64,000 nucleotides of DNA from Pseudomonas triclosanedens (GTDB lineage Bacteria; Pseudomonadota; Gammaproteobacteria; Pseudomonadales; Pseudomonadaceae). A program made the translations under genes and the position numbers. The notes beneath the pieces are model-generated. The model saw only the letters and a program-made list of their open reading frames with translations. It had not been told where the DNA came from and made no database searches. Below, in pieces: positions 44,711 to 52,398 of the stretch (positions within the stretch are counted from its first letter, which is position 1; every line of letters begins with the position of its first letter). The stretch spans positions 5,879,001-5,943,000 of the forward strand of contig NZ_CP113432.1 of NCBI RefSeq assembly GCF_026686735.1, given 5' to 3'.

Positions 44711-46123
44711 TCAGCCCAGCGCAGGCAGCACGAACGGTGCGCCTTCCAACTGGGTGTCCATGACGCTGGCGGGCGCCTGCGCGGCGCGGTTCGCCAAGTG
44801 TTCCTGCAATGCCTCGATGACCCGGCCGCTGGCGTCGTGGTGGAACTGCCAGACGCCGTAGATGCGGCTGTCGAAGGAACGCTCGCTGCCCAGCATCGGG
44901 TTGGCAGCGAGGCCCGAGCCCAGGCCGAAGCTGTACAGTCCCGGGATCGGCCGCCCGCTGAGGTCGCGCAGGCAGCCTGCGGCGTCGGAATCCAGCCCTC
45001 CCTTGCTCTCGCGCACCTGCAGCGGCTCGCCGTTGGCGTGGCGCATCGCCGGCAGGCAGGGCTGGTAGCCGATGGCCTGGACCATCACCCCCGGATCGCG
45101 GCAGCACTGCTCCAGGCGCGCACGGTTAGCGGGCGAGCGGTCGTCCATACGCAGCATCTCGACCTTTACCCGGGTCCCGCTGACGTAACCGTTGGCGAGC
45201 ACGTCGCTGCCGACTTGGTGCGCGCGATAGCGCAGGCCGCCGGAGCGGTTGACCCGTCCGGATACCGGGCACACGTCCATGCTCTCGTCTACCTCGTAGC
45301 CCGCCGACCGCGCCTCCTCGACGCTCTCGAAGAACAGGCGGATGGGCGCGCGGTGGATCAGCGTCAGTTGCTCCAGGCCCAGGCAATCCAGGGCGCAGGC
45401 CAGGTTGTCGAGCACCGAGAAGGCGCTGTGCGAACCGCCCACCACGGTGAAGCGGGTATCCGGCCCGACGCGGTCGCCGAACAGCTCCACCAGCTCGGCG
45501 GGGCTCAGGCTCAACAGCGCATCGGAGGAGTAGACCGTGGGGCCGTCGTGAGGCAATTGCAGGTCCTGCTCGGCCAGGCTCCAGTTGAGGTACTCGCGGT
45601 TCTGCCGGCCACCCAGGTTGAGCACCAGGGCGCCGCAGTCGATCTGCCAACTGCGCGATCCACTGCGCAGGGCCAGCTGGAAGCCGGCGTCGTCACCGGC
45701 GACGATCTTTTCGATGCGAGTCCCCAGCGCCACGTCCACGCCGAGATGGCCGGTGACATAGCGCATGAACAGCGTCGAGGCGTGTGCCAGCAGCTCACCC
45801 ACCTGGGTGAGCATCGGCGCGCCGTGGGGATCGTCACGCAGGCGACGGAAGGCGGCCGAGTGTTCCAGCGGGGCGAAGATCGGCAGCAACGCCGGATCGC
45901 GCAGGCAGTCGAGGAACACATCGCCCACCGAGTTGGCGGTGATGTGGTAGTCGCCCAGCCGGCCACGGCCAACCGCCAGGGCTGCGTCCACCACCAGCAG
46001 GCCGGAGCGCGCCAGGCTGGCCAGGGCGCCGGTCTTGTATGCGTTGAAGAGGAACCCCATGCCAGCCGGGCCGGCGCCGCCGACCACACAGGCATAGTTG
46101 GAACGGAAGGATTGATCAGTCAT
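44711..46123 (-). CDS. FAD/NAD(P)-binding oxidoreductase, first gene of the polysaccharide operon
   Basis: A 470-residue protein with two dinucleotide-binding signatures: YACVVGGAGPAGMGFLFNAY (residues 10-29) for FAD and RFTVVGGSHSAFSVLDNLA (224-242) in the position of the NAD(P)H domain. The two-domain order and the C-terminal MVQAIGYQP (347-355) recall flavin monooxygenases of the lysine/ornithine N-hydroxylase kind. I do not recognise the exact family and the match is to fold only. ATG 46123 follows GGGAG by about ten bases. Placed directly before a sugar aminotransferase, it might oxidise an amino sugar nitrogen; that is inference. There is no signal peptide. Confidence 0.7.
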   Translation of the reverse strand: MTDQSFRSNYACVVGGAGPAGMGFLFNAYKTGALASLARSGLLVVDAALAVGRGRLGDYHITANSVGDVFLDCLRDPALLPIFAPLEHSAAFRRLRDDPHGAPMLTQVGELLAHASTLFMRYVTGHLGVDVALGTRIEKIVAGDDAGFQLALRSGSRSWQIDCGALVLNLGGRQNREYLNWSLAEQDLQLPHDGPTVYSSDALLSLSPAELVELFGDRVGPDTRFTVVGGSHSAFSVLDNLACALDCLGLEQLTLIHRAPIRLFFESVEEARSAGYEVDESMDVCPVSGRVNRSGGLRYRAHQVGSDVLANGYVSGTRVKVEMLRMDDRSPANRARLEQCCRDPGVMVQAIGYQPCLPAMRHANGEPLQVRESKGGLDSDAAGCLRDLSGRPIPGLYSFGLGSGLAANPMLGSERSFDSRIYGVWQFHHDASGRVIEALQEHLANRAAQAPASVMDTQLEGAPFVLPALG

Positions 46124-46653
46124 CAGCCTGACTCCCAAGGAAGCGCGAAACGCAACATGTCGCGCAGCGCTCGTCGTGGTGCCGGCGCAAATGGCCGGCA
46201 AGGGGCGCGTGTTCGCGCCGGAATTCCGTCGCCCGTTGGGTGGGGTGGATCGGTACGAGGGCGGTTCGCCAGAACGGCACGCCGCTGCGGAGTGCCGGAA
46301 GAAACAGCTCGGAAACGGCAGAAAGTTTCCGGCCCAATGAAGAGATCAATAACGATTGGCGATTGAAAAGTTCCGCCGAAAGTTCTGGCCAATTCTCTGC
46401 TGAAACACGGGCATAAATACTTTCGGCGATAAGTCCGGCATTTCGACCAAACTTCAGCGGGTGTCCGGAAGTCTTGGCGCCAGAATTCCGCAGTATCTTT
46501 GGAGACGTGGCCTTCAGAGAAATGGCAAGTGCGGGCCTGGCTGTTGCGAAAGCGTTACAAGTTCCGCTCTCTATCGTTTTCCGATTGGCCATCGACAGTA
46601 GCTCCACTCAAGGAGATCGCTCTGCGCCGGGCCTTTGGCAATATTCGAAGACA

Positions 46654-46664
46654 AGGCTACCGCC
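46654..46664 (-). promoter_or_regulatory. ops-like element 2 (RfaH loading site)
   Basis: The minus strand reads GGCGGTAGCCT, matching the ops core GGCGGTAGCNT, on the transcribed sense strand of the polysaccharide operon. It lies 531 bp upstream of the first start codon and 87 bp downstream of element 1. Confidence 0.75.
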
Positions 46665-46740
46665 CGAGTTCGAATGACCCGATTCAATTAACGACTATCA
46701 ACTGCTTATCCCTGGAATGGCCGTTACTTTTCGCCGGGCA

Positions 46741-46751
46741 AAGCTACCGCC
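46741..46751 (-). promoter_or_regulatory. ops-like element 1 (RfaH loading site)
   Basis: The minus strand reads GGCGGTAGCTT, again an exact fit to the GGCGGTAGCNT core. It is the promoter-proximal copy, about 200 bp downstream of the proposed -10 box. No third copy was noticed elsewhere in the window. Confidence 0.75.
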
Positions 46752-46920
46752 CCTCGGCCAATTCCGAAAATCTGGAAAAACAACAGCAAAAAACCATCTC
46801 GCCTCCGTTGCGGCAAAGGCAGCGGAAGTTCTCGGGCAGTGAACAGGAGGTGGCAGGAAGACAGGGGGGGTACATCGAAATCTTCCTTGACACGCTACTA
46901 CTCGTGCGACTACTCCCCGG

Positions 46921-46939
46921 GGTGTCTCATCCAGACACC
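46921..46939. promoter_or_regulatory. 19-bp palindrome in the polysaccharide promoter region
   Basis: Perfect dyad GGTGTCT-CATCC-AGACACC. It would lie about 20-40 bp downstream of the proposed -10 box on the minus strand, a typical repressor position. The cognate regulator is not evident. Confidence 0.5.
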
Positions 46940-46961
46940 ACACGATATTGCTATGTGGTTA

Positions 46962-46991
46962 GTAATAGTGGCGTGGCCGAAGGTGTGTCAA
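46962..46991 (-). promoter_or_regulatory. candidate sigma70 promoter of the polysaccharide operon
   Basis: On the minus strand a perfect TTGACA (46986-46991) is followed after 18 bases by TATTAC (46962-46967). This is the best -35/-10 pair seen upstream of the ops elements. Not decisive without a mapped start. Confidence 0.4.
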
Positions 46992-47160
46992 TCCATGAAA
47001 CACCCAACCGCCAAGATTCCGACAAAAGGCATTTATGGATTCGCAACCCATTGATTTATAAGCCGCCATATTAATGGCACAAGCATATTGACAGCATGAC
47101 CACCCCGTCCCCGGGTGCGCCGAAGGCAGGCGAAGGTAATAGTCGGAAAGCGATAATCCG

Positions 47161-47179
47161 CCGCCGCGGGTCGCGGCGG
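47161..47179 (-). terminator. stem-loop after the PAS-GGDEF gene
   Basis: Perfect stem CCGCCGCG/CGCGGCGG with a 3-base loop, 8 bp past the stop, followed on the minus strand by GATTATCGCTTT. It is probably a weak terminator separating the GGDEF gene from the polysaccharide promoter. Confidence 0.6.
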
Positions 47180-47186
47180 CAGTGTT

Positions 47187-48158
47187 TCACGCCTGAACCA
47201 TGCGGTCCTTGCCGGTGCGTTTTGCCTGGTACAGAGCCGCATCGGCTCGACTGTAGAGCGCGGACAGGTTCTGGTCGTCCGGCTGGAGGAGGGTCAGCCC
47301 CTGGCTGATGGTGACGCTGAAGTAATGCTCGGCCTCATTGAAGCGCAGCCGCTGGACTTCCCGCTGCAGACGCTCGCCGATCTGCCGCGCCATGCTCTCG
47401 TCACAACCGGGCAGCAGTACCGCGAACTCTTCCCCACCGATGCGCCCGAACAGGTCGCCACGACGCAACGCTCCCGCACCGCACTGGGCGATACGCTGAA
47501 GCACCACATCGCCGACCTGGTGGCCGTAGACGTCGTTGATCTTCTTGAAGTCGTCGACATCCAGCAACAGGAACGCCAGCGGCGTGGAGGTGGCCTTGCA
47601 GTCGCGGAACGCCTGTTCGGCGCTGTCGAAGAAGTAGCGGCGGTTGCTGCTCTGGGTCAGCACGTCGGTGGTGGCCAGACGGTGCAGCTCAGTCTCCATG
47701 TGCTTCTTGTCAGTGATGTCATCGGCGATGCCGACGATCATCAGCGGCAGGCCGGCTTCGCTGTGCTGGCTGACGAAGCATTTGTCGCTCAACCAGCGCA
47801 CCTCGCCGTCGGCGCGCAGGATGCGGTATTCGCGCTGCTCGATGGCGCCGCGCTCCAGCACGTCCTGCATGCTGCTCTGGGCGTATTCGAGGTCGTCCGG
47901 GTAGATGCAGTTGCGCCACTCGTTGTAGTCCGACAGCAGCAGCGCTGCCGAGCGACCGAAGATGCGCTCGTAGGCGGGACTGACGTAGACCATGCGCTGG
48001 GCCTGCCAGTCGAAAGCCCAGAGCACCGAGTTGACGCTCGCCAGCAGCGCGCTGAAAAGCTGCTCGCGCTCCTTGAGGCGCTGGGTCTCGGCGCGGCTGT
48101 GCAGCAGCGCAAGCAGGGCTTCGTCCTGGTCCACGGGCATCTTGTTCTGTTCATCCAT
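47187..48158 (-). CDS. PAS-GGDEF diguanylate cyclase
   Basis: A 323-residue cytosolic protein. A short N-terminal coiled coil (LLHSRAETQRLKEREQLFSALL) leads to a PAS domain with PAC tail (about 35-150, VYVSPAYERIFGRSAALL...EYRILRADGEVRWLSD). The GGDEF domain (about 155-320) has an intact active site GGEEF in GRIGGEEFAVLLPG and an RRGD inhibitory site five residues before it, so c-di-GMP synthesis with product feedback is expected. By neighbourhood it matches PA0290 of PAO1. It lies directly upstream of, and reads toward, the polysaccharide operon, which makes c-di-GMP control of that locus an attractive inference. Confidence 0.9.
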   Translation of the reverse strand: MDEQNKMPVDQDEALLALLHSRAETQRLKEREQLFSALLASVNSVLWAFDWQAQRMVYVSPAYERIFGRSAALLLSDYNEWRNCIYPDDLEYAQSSMQDVLERGAIEQREYRILRADGEVRWLSDKCFVSQHSEAGLPLMIVGIADDITDKKHMETELHRLATTDVLTQSSNRRYFFDSAEQAFRDCKATSTPLAFLLLDVDDFKKINDVYGHQVGDVVLQRIAQCGAGALRRGDLFGRIGGEEFAVLLPGCDESMARQIGERLQREVQRLRFNEAEHYFSVTISQGLTLLQPDDQNLSALYSRADAALYQAKRTGKDRMVQA

Positions 48159-48230
48159 GTGTCGGCTTCCTCCCCTCTTATCGCGTGGGGCTATGACCGC
48201 AAACTACGGCAGGCAGCTTCAAAATAAACG

Positions 48231-48256
48231 AAAAGCCCGCCGAACGGCGGGCTTTT
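48231..48256 (-). terminator. terminator of desA
   Basis: Stem AAAAGCCCGCC/GGCGGGCTTTT with loop GAAC, followed on the minus strand by CGTTTATTTTG. It lies 43-68 bp after the desA stop. Confidence 0.85.
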
Positions 48257-48298
48257 CTCGCGACTGGCTATCCATCGTCCGGGGACGATGGTGTCAAT

Positions 48299-49480
48299 TC
48301 ATACGGCGGGGCGTAGCGAGTAGGTCTTGAGCTGCTCGGCGAATTCCTTCAGCGACTGGATACCGCTGGCCTCCGCCTCGTGGACCCACTGCTTGATCGC
48401 CGCCAGCATGTCGTGACCGTTGGCGCTGGTCTTCACCCAGATCTGCTGCAGGGCCAGGCGCTTCTCGTAAATAACCTGCAGGGACTGGCTCTGCGCGAGC
48501 AGGTCCTGGATGCGCGCATGGTGGCGATCTTCCAGCAGGCTGGTCTCGCGGGAGAGCAGGCGCTTGGCACGGCGGAACAGATGGCGGACCGACTCGTCAG
48601 CCTTGGCCAGCTCCTGCTTGACCAGTGGGCCGATCACCAGCTTGCGGTACTGGGCCATGATCTGGAAGCGGTTGTTGAGGATCGCCATCGCGGTGTCCAT
48701 GTCCAGGCTGCCCTTGCCCTCGACTCGATGGGCAATGGGTGCCACGCGGGCGACCCTGGCCAGGCGCAGGAAGCTGAACAGCTTGATCCATGCCCATCCC
48801 AGGTCGAACTCCCATTTCTTGACCGACAGCTTGGCCGAGTTCGGATAGGTATGGTGGTTGTTGTGCAGTTCTTCGCCGCCGATGAGGATGCCCCAGGGCA
48901 CCAGGTTGGTAGCGGCGTCGCGGCACTCGAAATTGCGGTAGCCGATCGCATGGCCCAGGCCATTGATCACGCCCGCGGCCCATACCGGGATCCACATCAT
49001 CTGCACGGCCCAGACGGTCATGCCGAGGACACCGAACAGGGCGAGGTCGATCACCGCCATCAGCACCACTCCGCCGATCGGGAAGCGCGAGTAGACATTG
49101 CGCTCGATCCAGTCTTCCGGGCAGTTCTTGCCGTAGATGCGCAGGGTATCTTCATTCTGCGCTTCTTCGCGGTAGAGCTCGGCGCCCCTGCGCAGCACGG
49201 TACCCAGGCCCTTGTAGACCGGGCTGTGCGGGTCGTCGGCAGTTTCGCACTTGGCGTGGTGCTTGCGGTGGATGGCAGTCCACTCGCGAGTGTTCATCGC
49301 AGTGGTCATCCACAGCCAGAAACGGAAGAAATGCTGCAGCGCGGGATGCAGTTCGAGGGCACGGTGCGCCGAATAGCGATGCAGATAGACGGTGACGCTG
49401 ACGATGGTGATGTGTGTCAGGACCAGGGTGATCGCCACCAGTTGCCACGGCGACAGATCAAGGAAACCGTTGTACCACAT
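48299..49480 (-). CDS. desA: acyl-lipid fatty-acid delta-9 desaturase DesA
   Basis: A 393-residue membrane di-iron desaturase that puts double bonds into acyl chains of phospholipids. The three histidine boxes are intact: HRYSAH (34-39), HRKHH (71-75) and HNNHH (206-210). Hydrophobic helices lie at about 12-32, 46-62, 133-150 and 155-175. After the catalytic core there is a long soluble C-terminal extension (about 250-393) rich in charged helices (RRAKRLLSRETSLLEDRHHARIQDLL). ATG 49480 (MWYNGFLDLSPWQ) is the natural start. It is divergent from the GGDEF-EAL gene, matching PA0286 next to PA0285 in PAO1. Confidence 0.93.
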   Translation of the reverse strand: MWYNGFLDLSPWQLVAITLVLTHITIVSVTVYLHRYSAHRALELHPALQHFFRFWLWMTTAMNTREWTAIHRKHHAKCETADDPHSPVYKGLGTVLRRGAELYREEAQNEDTLRIYGKNCPEDWIERNVYSRFPIGGVVLMAVIDLALFGVLGMTVWAVQMMWIPVWAAGVINGLGHAIGYRNFECRDAATNLVPWGILIGGEELHNNHHTYPNSAKLSVKKWEFDLGWAWIKLFSFLRLARVARVAPIAHRVEGKGSLDMDTAMAILNNRFQIMAQYRKLVIGPLVKQELAKADESVRHLFRRAKRLLSRETSLLEDRHHARIQDLLAQSQSLQVIYEKRLALQQIWVKTSANGHDMLAAIKQWVHEAEASGIQSLKEFAEQLKTYSLRPAV

Positions 49481-49647
49481 GGTCGATAATGAACCTCGGA
49501 AGTGGTGTGAAAGAGCGGCTTTGCCGGGCAAGGCCAGCTCGCATTATCACTAAGCGGGTCCGGAAAACCATCCGGTCTTTTAGATATGAACGCCCCGCTA
49601 TGGGCATCCTTTATACTGCCCAGCCAATATCTTCGCCTTGCCGCCAC

Positions 49648-51921
49648 ATGAACCCTCGTCTTAGCGCCTTGCGCATCAGCCTGCTGTACCTGGTGCTCGC
49701 CACAGTCTGGATGCTGGCGAGTGATCATTGGTTACAAATGGCCATTGCCGACCCGGCCCAGACCCTGCGCTGGATGACCGCCAAAAAGTACCTGTTCGTG
49801 GCTGGCAGCGCGATGCTGCTGTTCGTACTGCTGCACCGGCAGTTCCGCCACCAGCAGGCGACCATCAGCTCTCTGAGCGACCGCGAAAAGCGCCTGAGCC
49901 GCGCGCTGAATGTGGTGGAGGATGGTATCTGGGACTGGGACCTGCGCACCCACCGCGTCTACTACTCGCCGGGTTACGCGAGCCTGATCGGGCTGCCCGG
50001 CGACCGCCTGAGCGACGACTTCCTGCTCTGGGAAAACCGCCTGCACCCCGAGGACCACGACACCGCCCTCGCCGCCTACCAGGACCACATCGACGGTCTC
50101 AGCGAGCAGCTCGATTGCGTCTACCGCATCCGCCACGGCGATGGCAGCTACCGCTGGGTCCATGCCCGTGGCCGCGTGGAGCGGGACGTCGACGGCACCG
50201 CGCTGCGCATGACCGGCGTGAGCCGCGACATCACCCGCCAGCGCAGCAACGAAGATCACCTACGCCAGGCGGCGGCGGTGTTCGAGGCAACCCAGGAAGG
50301 TCTGCTGGTCACCGACAGCCGTGGCGTCATCGTGCACACCAACCCCTCGTTCTCGCGCATCACCGGCTATGACGCCCGGGACGTGCTCGGGCTGCAACCG
50401 TCGATCCTGAAGTCGGGAAGGCAGGATGCGGCCTTCTATCGCCGCATGTGGGAAACCCTGCAGAACGAGGACGTTTGGAGCGGCGAGATCTGGAACCGTC
50501 GCAAGAGCGGCGAGGTATATCCGCAGTGGCAGCACATACGCGCGGTACGCAACGACCAGGGCGAGCTGACGCACTACGTCGCGGTGTTCTCCGACCTCAG
50601 CAGCCTCAAACGCTCGCAGCACGAGCTGGACTTCCTCGCCCACCACGACCCCCTCACCGCGCTGCCCAACCGCCTGCTGCTGCGCGAACGCATCGAGCAG
50701 GCGCTGGCCCGCGCCGAGCGCGAACAGGGCGGCGGCGCCCTGCTGGTCATCGACCTCGACCACTTCAAGCACATCAACGACAGCCTCGGCCACAGCACCG
50801 GCGACCTGCTGATCAAGGCCGTCGCCGAGCGCCTGCAAGGCTGCCTCGACGAGCGCTGCTCACTCGCCCGGCTGGGCGGCGACGAGTTCGCGGTAATCCT
50901 CGAAAGCCCCCAGCAGCAACACGCCAGCAGCCTCGCCCAGCGCCTGCTGGAAACCATGAACGCGCCGTTCATGGTCAACGGCCAGACTATCTACATGTCC
51001 GTCAGCCTGGGCGTCAGCCTGTTCCCGGAGGATGCGCGCAACGTCGACCACCTGATGCAGCACGCCGATGCCGCGCTGTTCCAGGCCAAGGCCAGCGGCC
51101 GCAGTCTGTACGCCTTCTATACGCCGGAACTGACCGCCCGCGCGCGCTCCCACGTTCAGGTGGAAGCCGCGCTGCGCCATGCCCTGGACAACGACGAGCT
51201 GCGCATCTACTTCCAGCCGGTCCACGACCTGGCCAGCGGGCGCATGGTCGGTGTCGAGTCGCTGGTACGCTGGCAGCACCCGCAGCGCGGCCTGGTGCCG
51301 CCCTGCGACTTCATCCCGGTGGCCGAAGAGTGCGGGCTGATCACCGCCCTGGACGCCTGGATGCTCGACCAGGCCTGCCGGCAGATGCGCAGTTGGCTCG
51401 ATGCAGGCATCGACCTGGACTACATCGCAGTGAATGTATCCAGCCGCCTGTTCAGCCGCGGCGGGCTGGAGCAACGAGTTGCGCTGGCGCTTGAGCAGGC
51501 GGGCCTGGAGCCGCATCACCTGGAGCTGGAGATCACCGAAAGCGCGGTGATGCAGAACTTCGACCAGGCGCTGGAACTGCTCTGCCAACTGCGTCTGCTC
51601 GGCGTACATCTGGCCATCGACGACTTCGGCACCGGCTACTCGTCGCTCATGCGCCTCAAGCGCATGCCGGTCCACAAACTGAAGATCGACCAGGGCTTCG
51701 TCGCCGGCCTTCCCGACGAGTCCGAGGACGCCGCCATCGCCTGCGCGGTCATCGGCCTGGGCCAGAGCATGGGCCTTCAGGTAGTTGCCGAAGGCGTCGA
51801 GCGCCCGGACCAGGCCGCTTTCCTGCTCACCCATGCCTGTGATTTCGGCCAGGGTTACTGGTACGGCGCGCCACAGCCAGCCGACGTCTTGCTACCCAAA
51901 CTGCCGCGCCACCGGGCCTGA
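49648..51921 (+). CDS. PAS-PAS-GGDEF-EAL membrane protein (pipA-like)
   Basis: A 757-residue c-di-GMP enzyme. Two N-terminal helices (about 7-24 and 47-66) flank a short periplasmic loop. A PAS/PAC pair follows at about 85-205 and 210-330, then GGDEF (about 340-500) with intact GGDEF in LARLGGDEFAVI, and EAL (about 515-750). No RxxD inhibitory site precedes GGDEF (DERC at that place). The EAL signature reads ESLVRW with the metal-binding Glu retained, and IDDFGTGYSSL and KIDQGFV are intact, so phosphodiesterase activity is likely. Position and architecture match PA0285 (PipA). ATG 49648 follows a 167-bp divergent region. Confidence 0.88.
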   Translation: MNPRLSALRISLLYLVLATVWMLASDHWLQMAIADPAQTLRWMTAKKYLFVAGSAMLLFVLLHRQFRHQQATISSLSDREKRLSRALNVVEDGIWDWDLRTHRVYYSPGYASLIGLPGDRLSDDFLLWENRLHPEDHDTALAAYQDHIDGLSEQLDCVYRIRHGDGSYRWVHARGRVERDVDGTALRMTGVSRDITRQRSNEDHLRQAAAVFEATQEGLLVTDSRGVIVHTNPSFSRITGYDARDVLGLQPSILKSGRQDAAFYRRMWETLQNEDVWSGEIWNRRKSGEVYPQWQHIRAVRNDQGELTHYVAVFSDLSSLKRSQHELDFLAHHDPLTALPNRLLLRERIEQALARAEREQGGGALLVIDLDHFKHINDSLGHSTGDLLIKAVAERLQGCLDERCSLARLGGDEFAVILESPQQQHASSLAQRLLETMNAPFMVNGQTIYMSVSLGVSLFPEDARNVDHLMQHADAALFQAKASGRSLYAFYTPELTARARSHVQVEAALRHALDNDELRIYFQPVHDLASGRMVGVESLVRWQHPQRGLVPPCDFIPVAEECGLITALDAWMLDQACRQMRSWLDAGIDLDYIAVNVSSRLFSRGGLEQRVALALEQAGLEPHHLELEITESAVMQNFDQALELLCQLRLLGVHLAIDDFGTGYSSLMRLKRMPVHKLKIDQGFVAGLPDESEDAAIACAVIGLGQSMGLQVVAEGVERPDQAAFLLTHACDFGQGYWYGAPQPADVLLPKLPRHRA

Positions 51922-51952
51922 CGGCACCCTTGAAACTTTCGGGTATATAAAA

Positions 51953-51977
51953 ATTCTTAAACAGTATTTTTAAGAAT
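51953..51977 (+). promoter_or_regulatory. inverted repeat upstream of yezD-sbp
   Basis: Perfect 9-bp arms ATTCTTAAA (51953-51961) and TTTAAGAAT (51969-51977) separated by 7 bases, in the A/T-rich stretch 31-144 bp past the pipA-like stop and about 90 bp before yezD. It is a good candidate for CysB binding at a sulfate-starvation promoter, which is inference from the downstream genes. Confidence 0.5.
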
Positions 51978-52064
51978 ATCCAGCTCCTGCCTAAGATGCG
52001 CTCACACCGCACGAATGGCCGCCCGGAAGCGGCGCCGCGGTCAACCTACTAGGAGCAGATACCC

Positions 52065-52247
52065 ATGAGCGCAACCCTCCGTAGCCTGGACGGCCAGGAA
52101 GAAGCCAACATCCTGCGCGAAGTCCAGAGCGCCCTGCGTGGCCTGCGTTTCGGCGCCGTCGAGATCACCGTGCACAACGGCCAGGTCGTCCAGATCGAAC
52201 GCAAGGAAAAGTTCCGCCTCCAGCAAAGTGCCGCCAAGCAGGCCTGA
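52065..52247 (+). CDS. YezD-family small protein (DUF2292)
   Basis: A 60-residue protein with an AGGAG site ten bases before ATG 52065. The body [37 protein letters not shown] is the YezD/DUF2292 pattern: a helix followed by a beta hairpin ending VVQIERKEK. Such proteins accompany sulfur-uptake and assimilation genes in many bacteria, but their role is not known. It stands first in the sbp-cysTWA transcription unit, as PA0284 does in PAO1, with about 150 bp before sbp. Confidence 0.88.
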   Translation: MSATLRSLDGQEEANILREVQSALRGLRFGAVEITVHNGQVVQIERKEKFRLQQSAAKQA

Positions 52248-52398
52248 GCATCCGTCCGACACGACTGGACCACCGGAGAGTCGCCATGACCGCCCTGCCC
52301 CACCGGTACAGCAGCAGTCAGCCACGAATGCGCGGCTGACGCCTCCCCCGCAAGACACTGCCAACAAACACAAAGATCTGCATTATCAGGAGCTGCAC

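Larger units (their letters stand above)
46124..47186. other. 1.06-kb non-coding control region and leader of the polysaccharide operon
   Basis: No credible gene on either strand. The base composition is visibly more A/T-rich than the flanks between about 46360 and 47090. It contains, from the promoter side inward on the minus strand, a -35/-10 candidate (46962-46991), a 19-bp dyad (46921-46939), a 7-G tract (46864-46870) and two ops-like elements (46741-46751, 46654-46664). About 530 nt of untranslated leader then run to the first start codon. A minus-strand open stretch at 46116-46607 lacks a ribosome site and any domain. Confidence 0.6.

Noticed and set aside
46116..46607. A 163-codon minus-strand frame in the polysaccharide leader
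   Set aside because: No ribosome site, runs into the start of the oxidoreductase gene, composition unlike its neighbours and no domain; better explained as untranslated leader.
46864..46870. Run of seven G as a phase-variable tract
   Set aside because: Seven identical bases outside a coding region in a high-GC genome is weak evidence; mentioned only as part of the promoter region.
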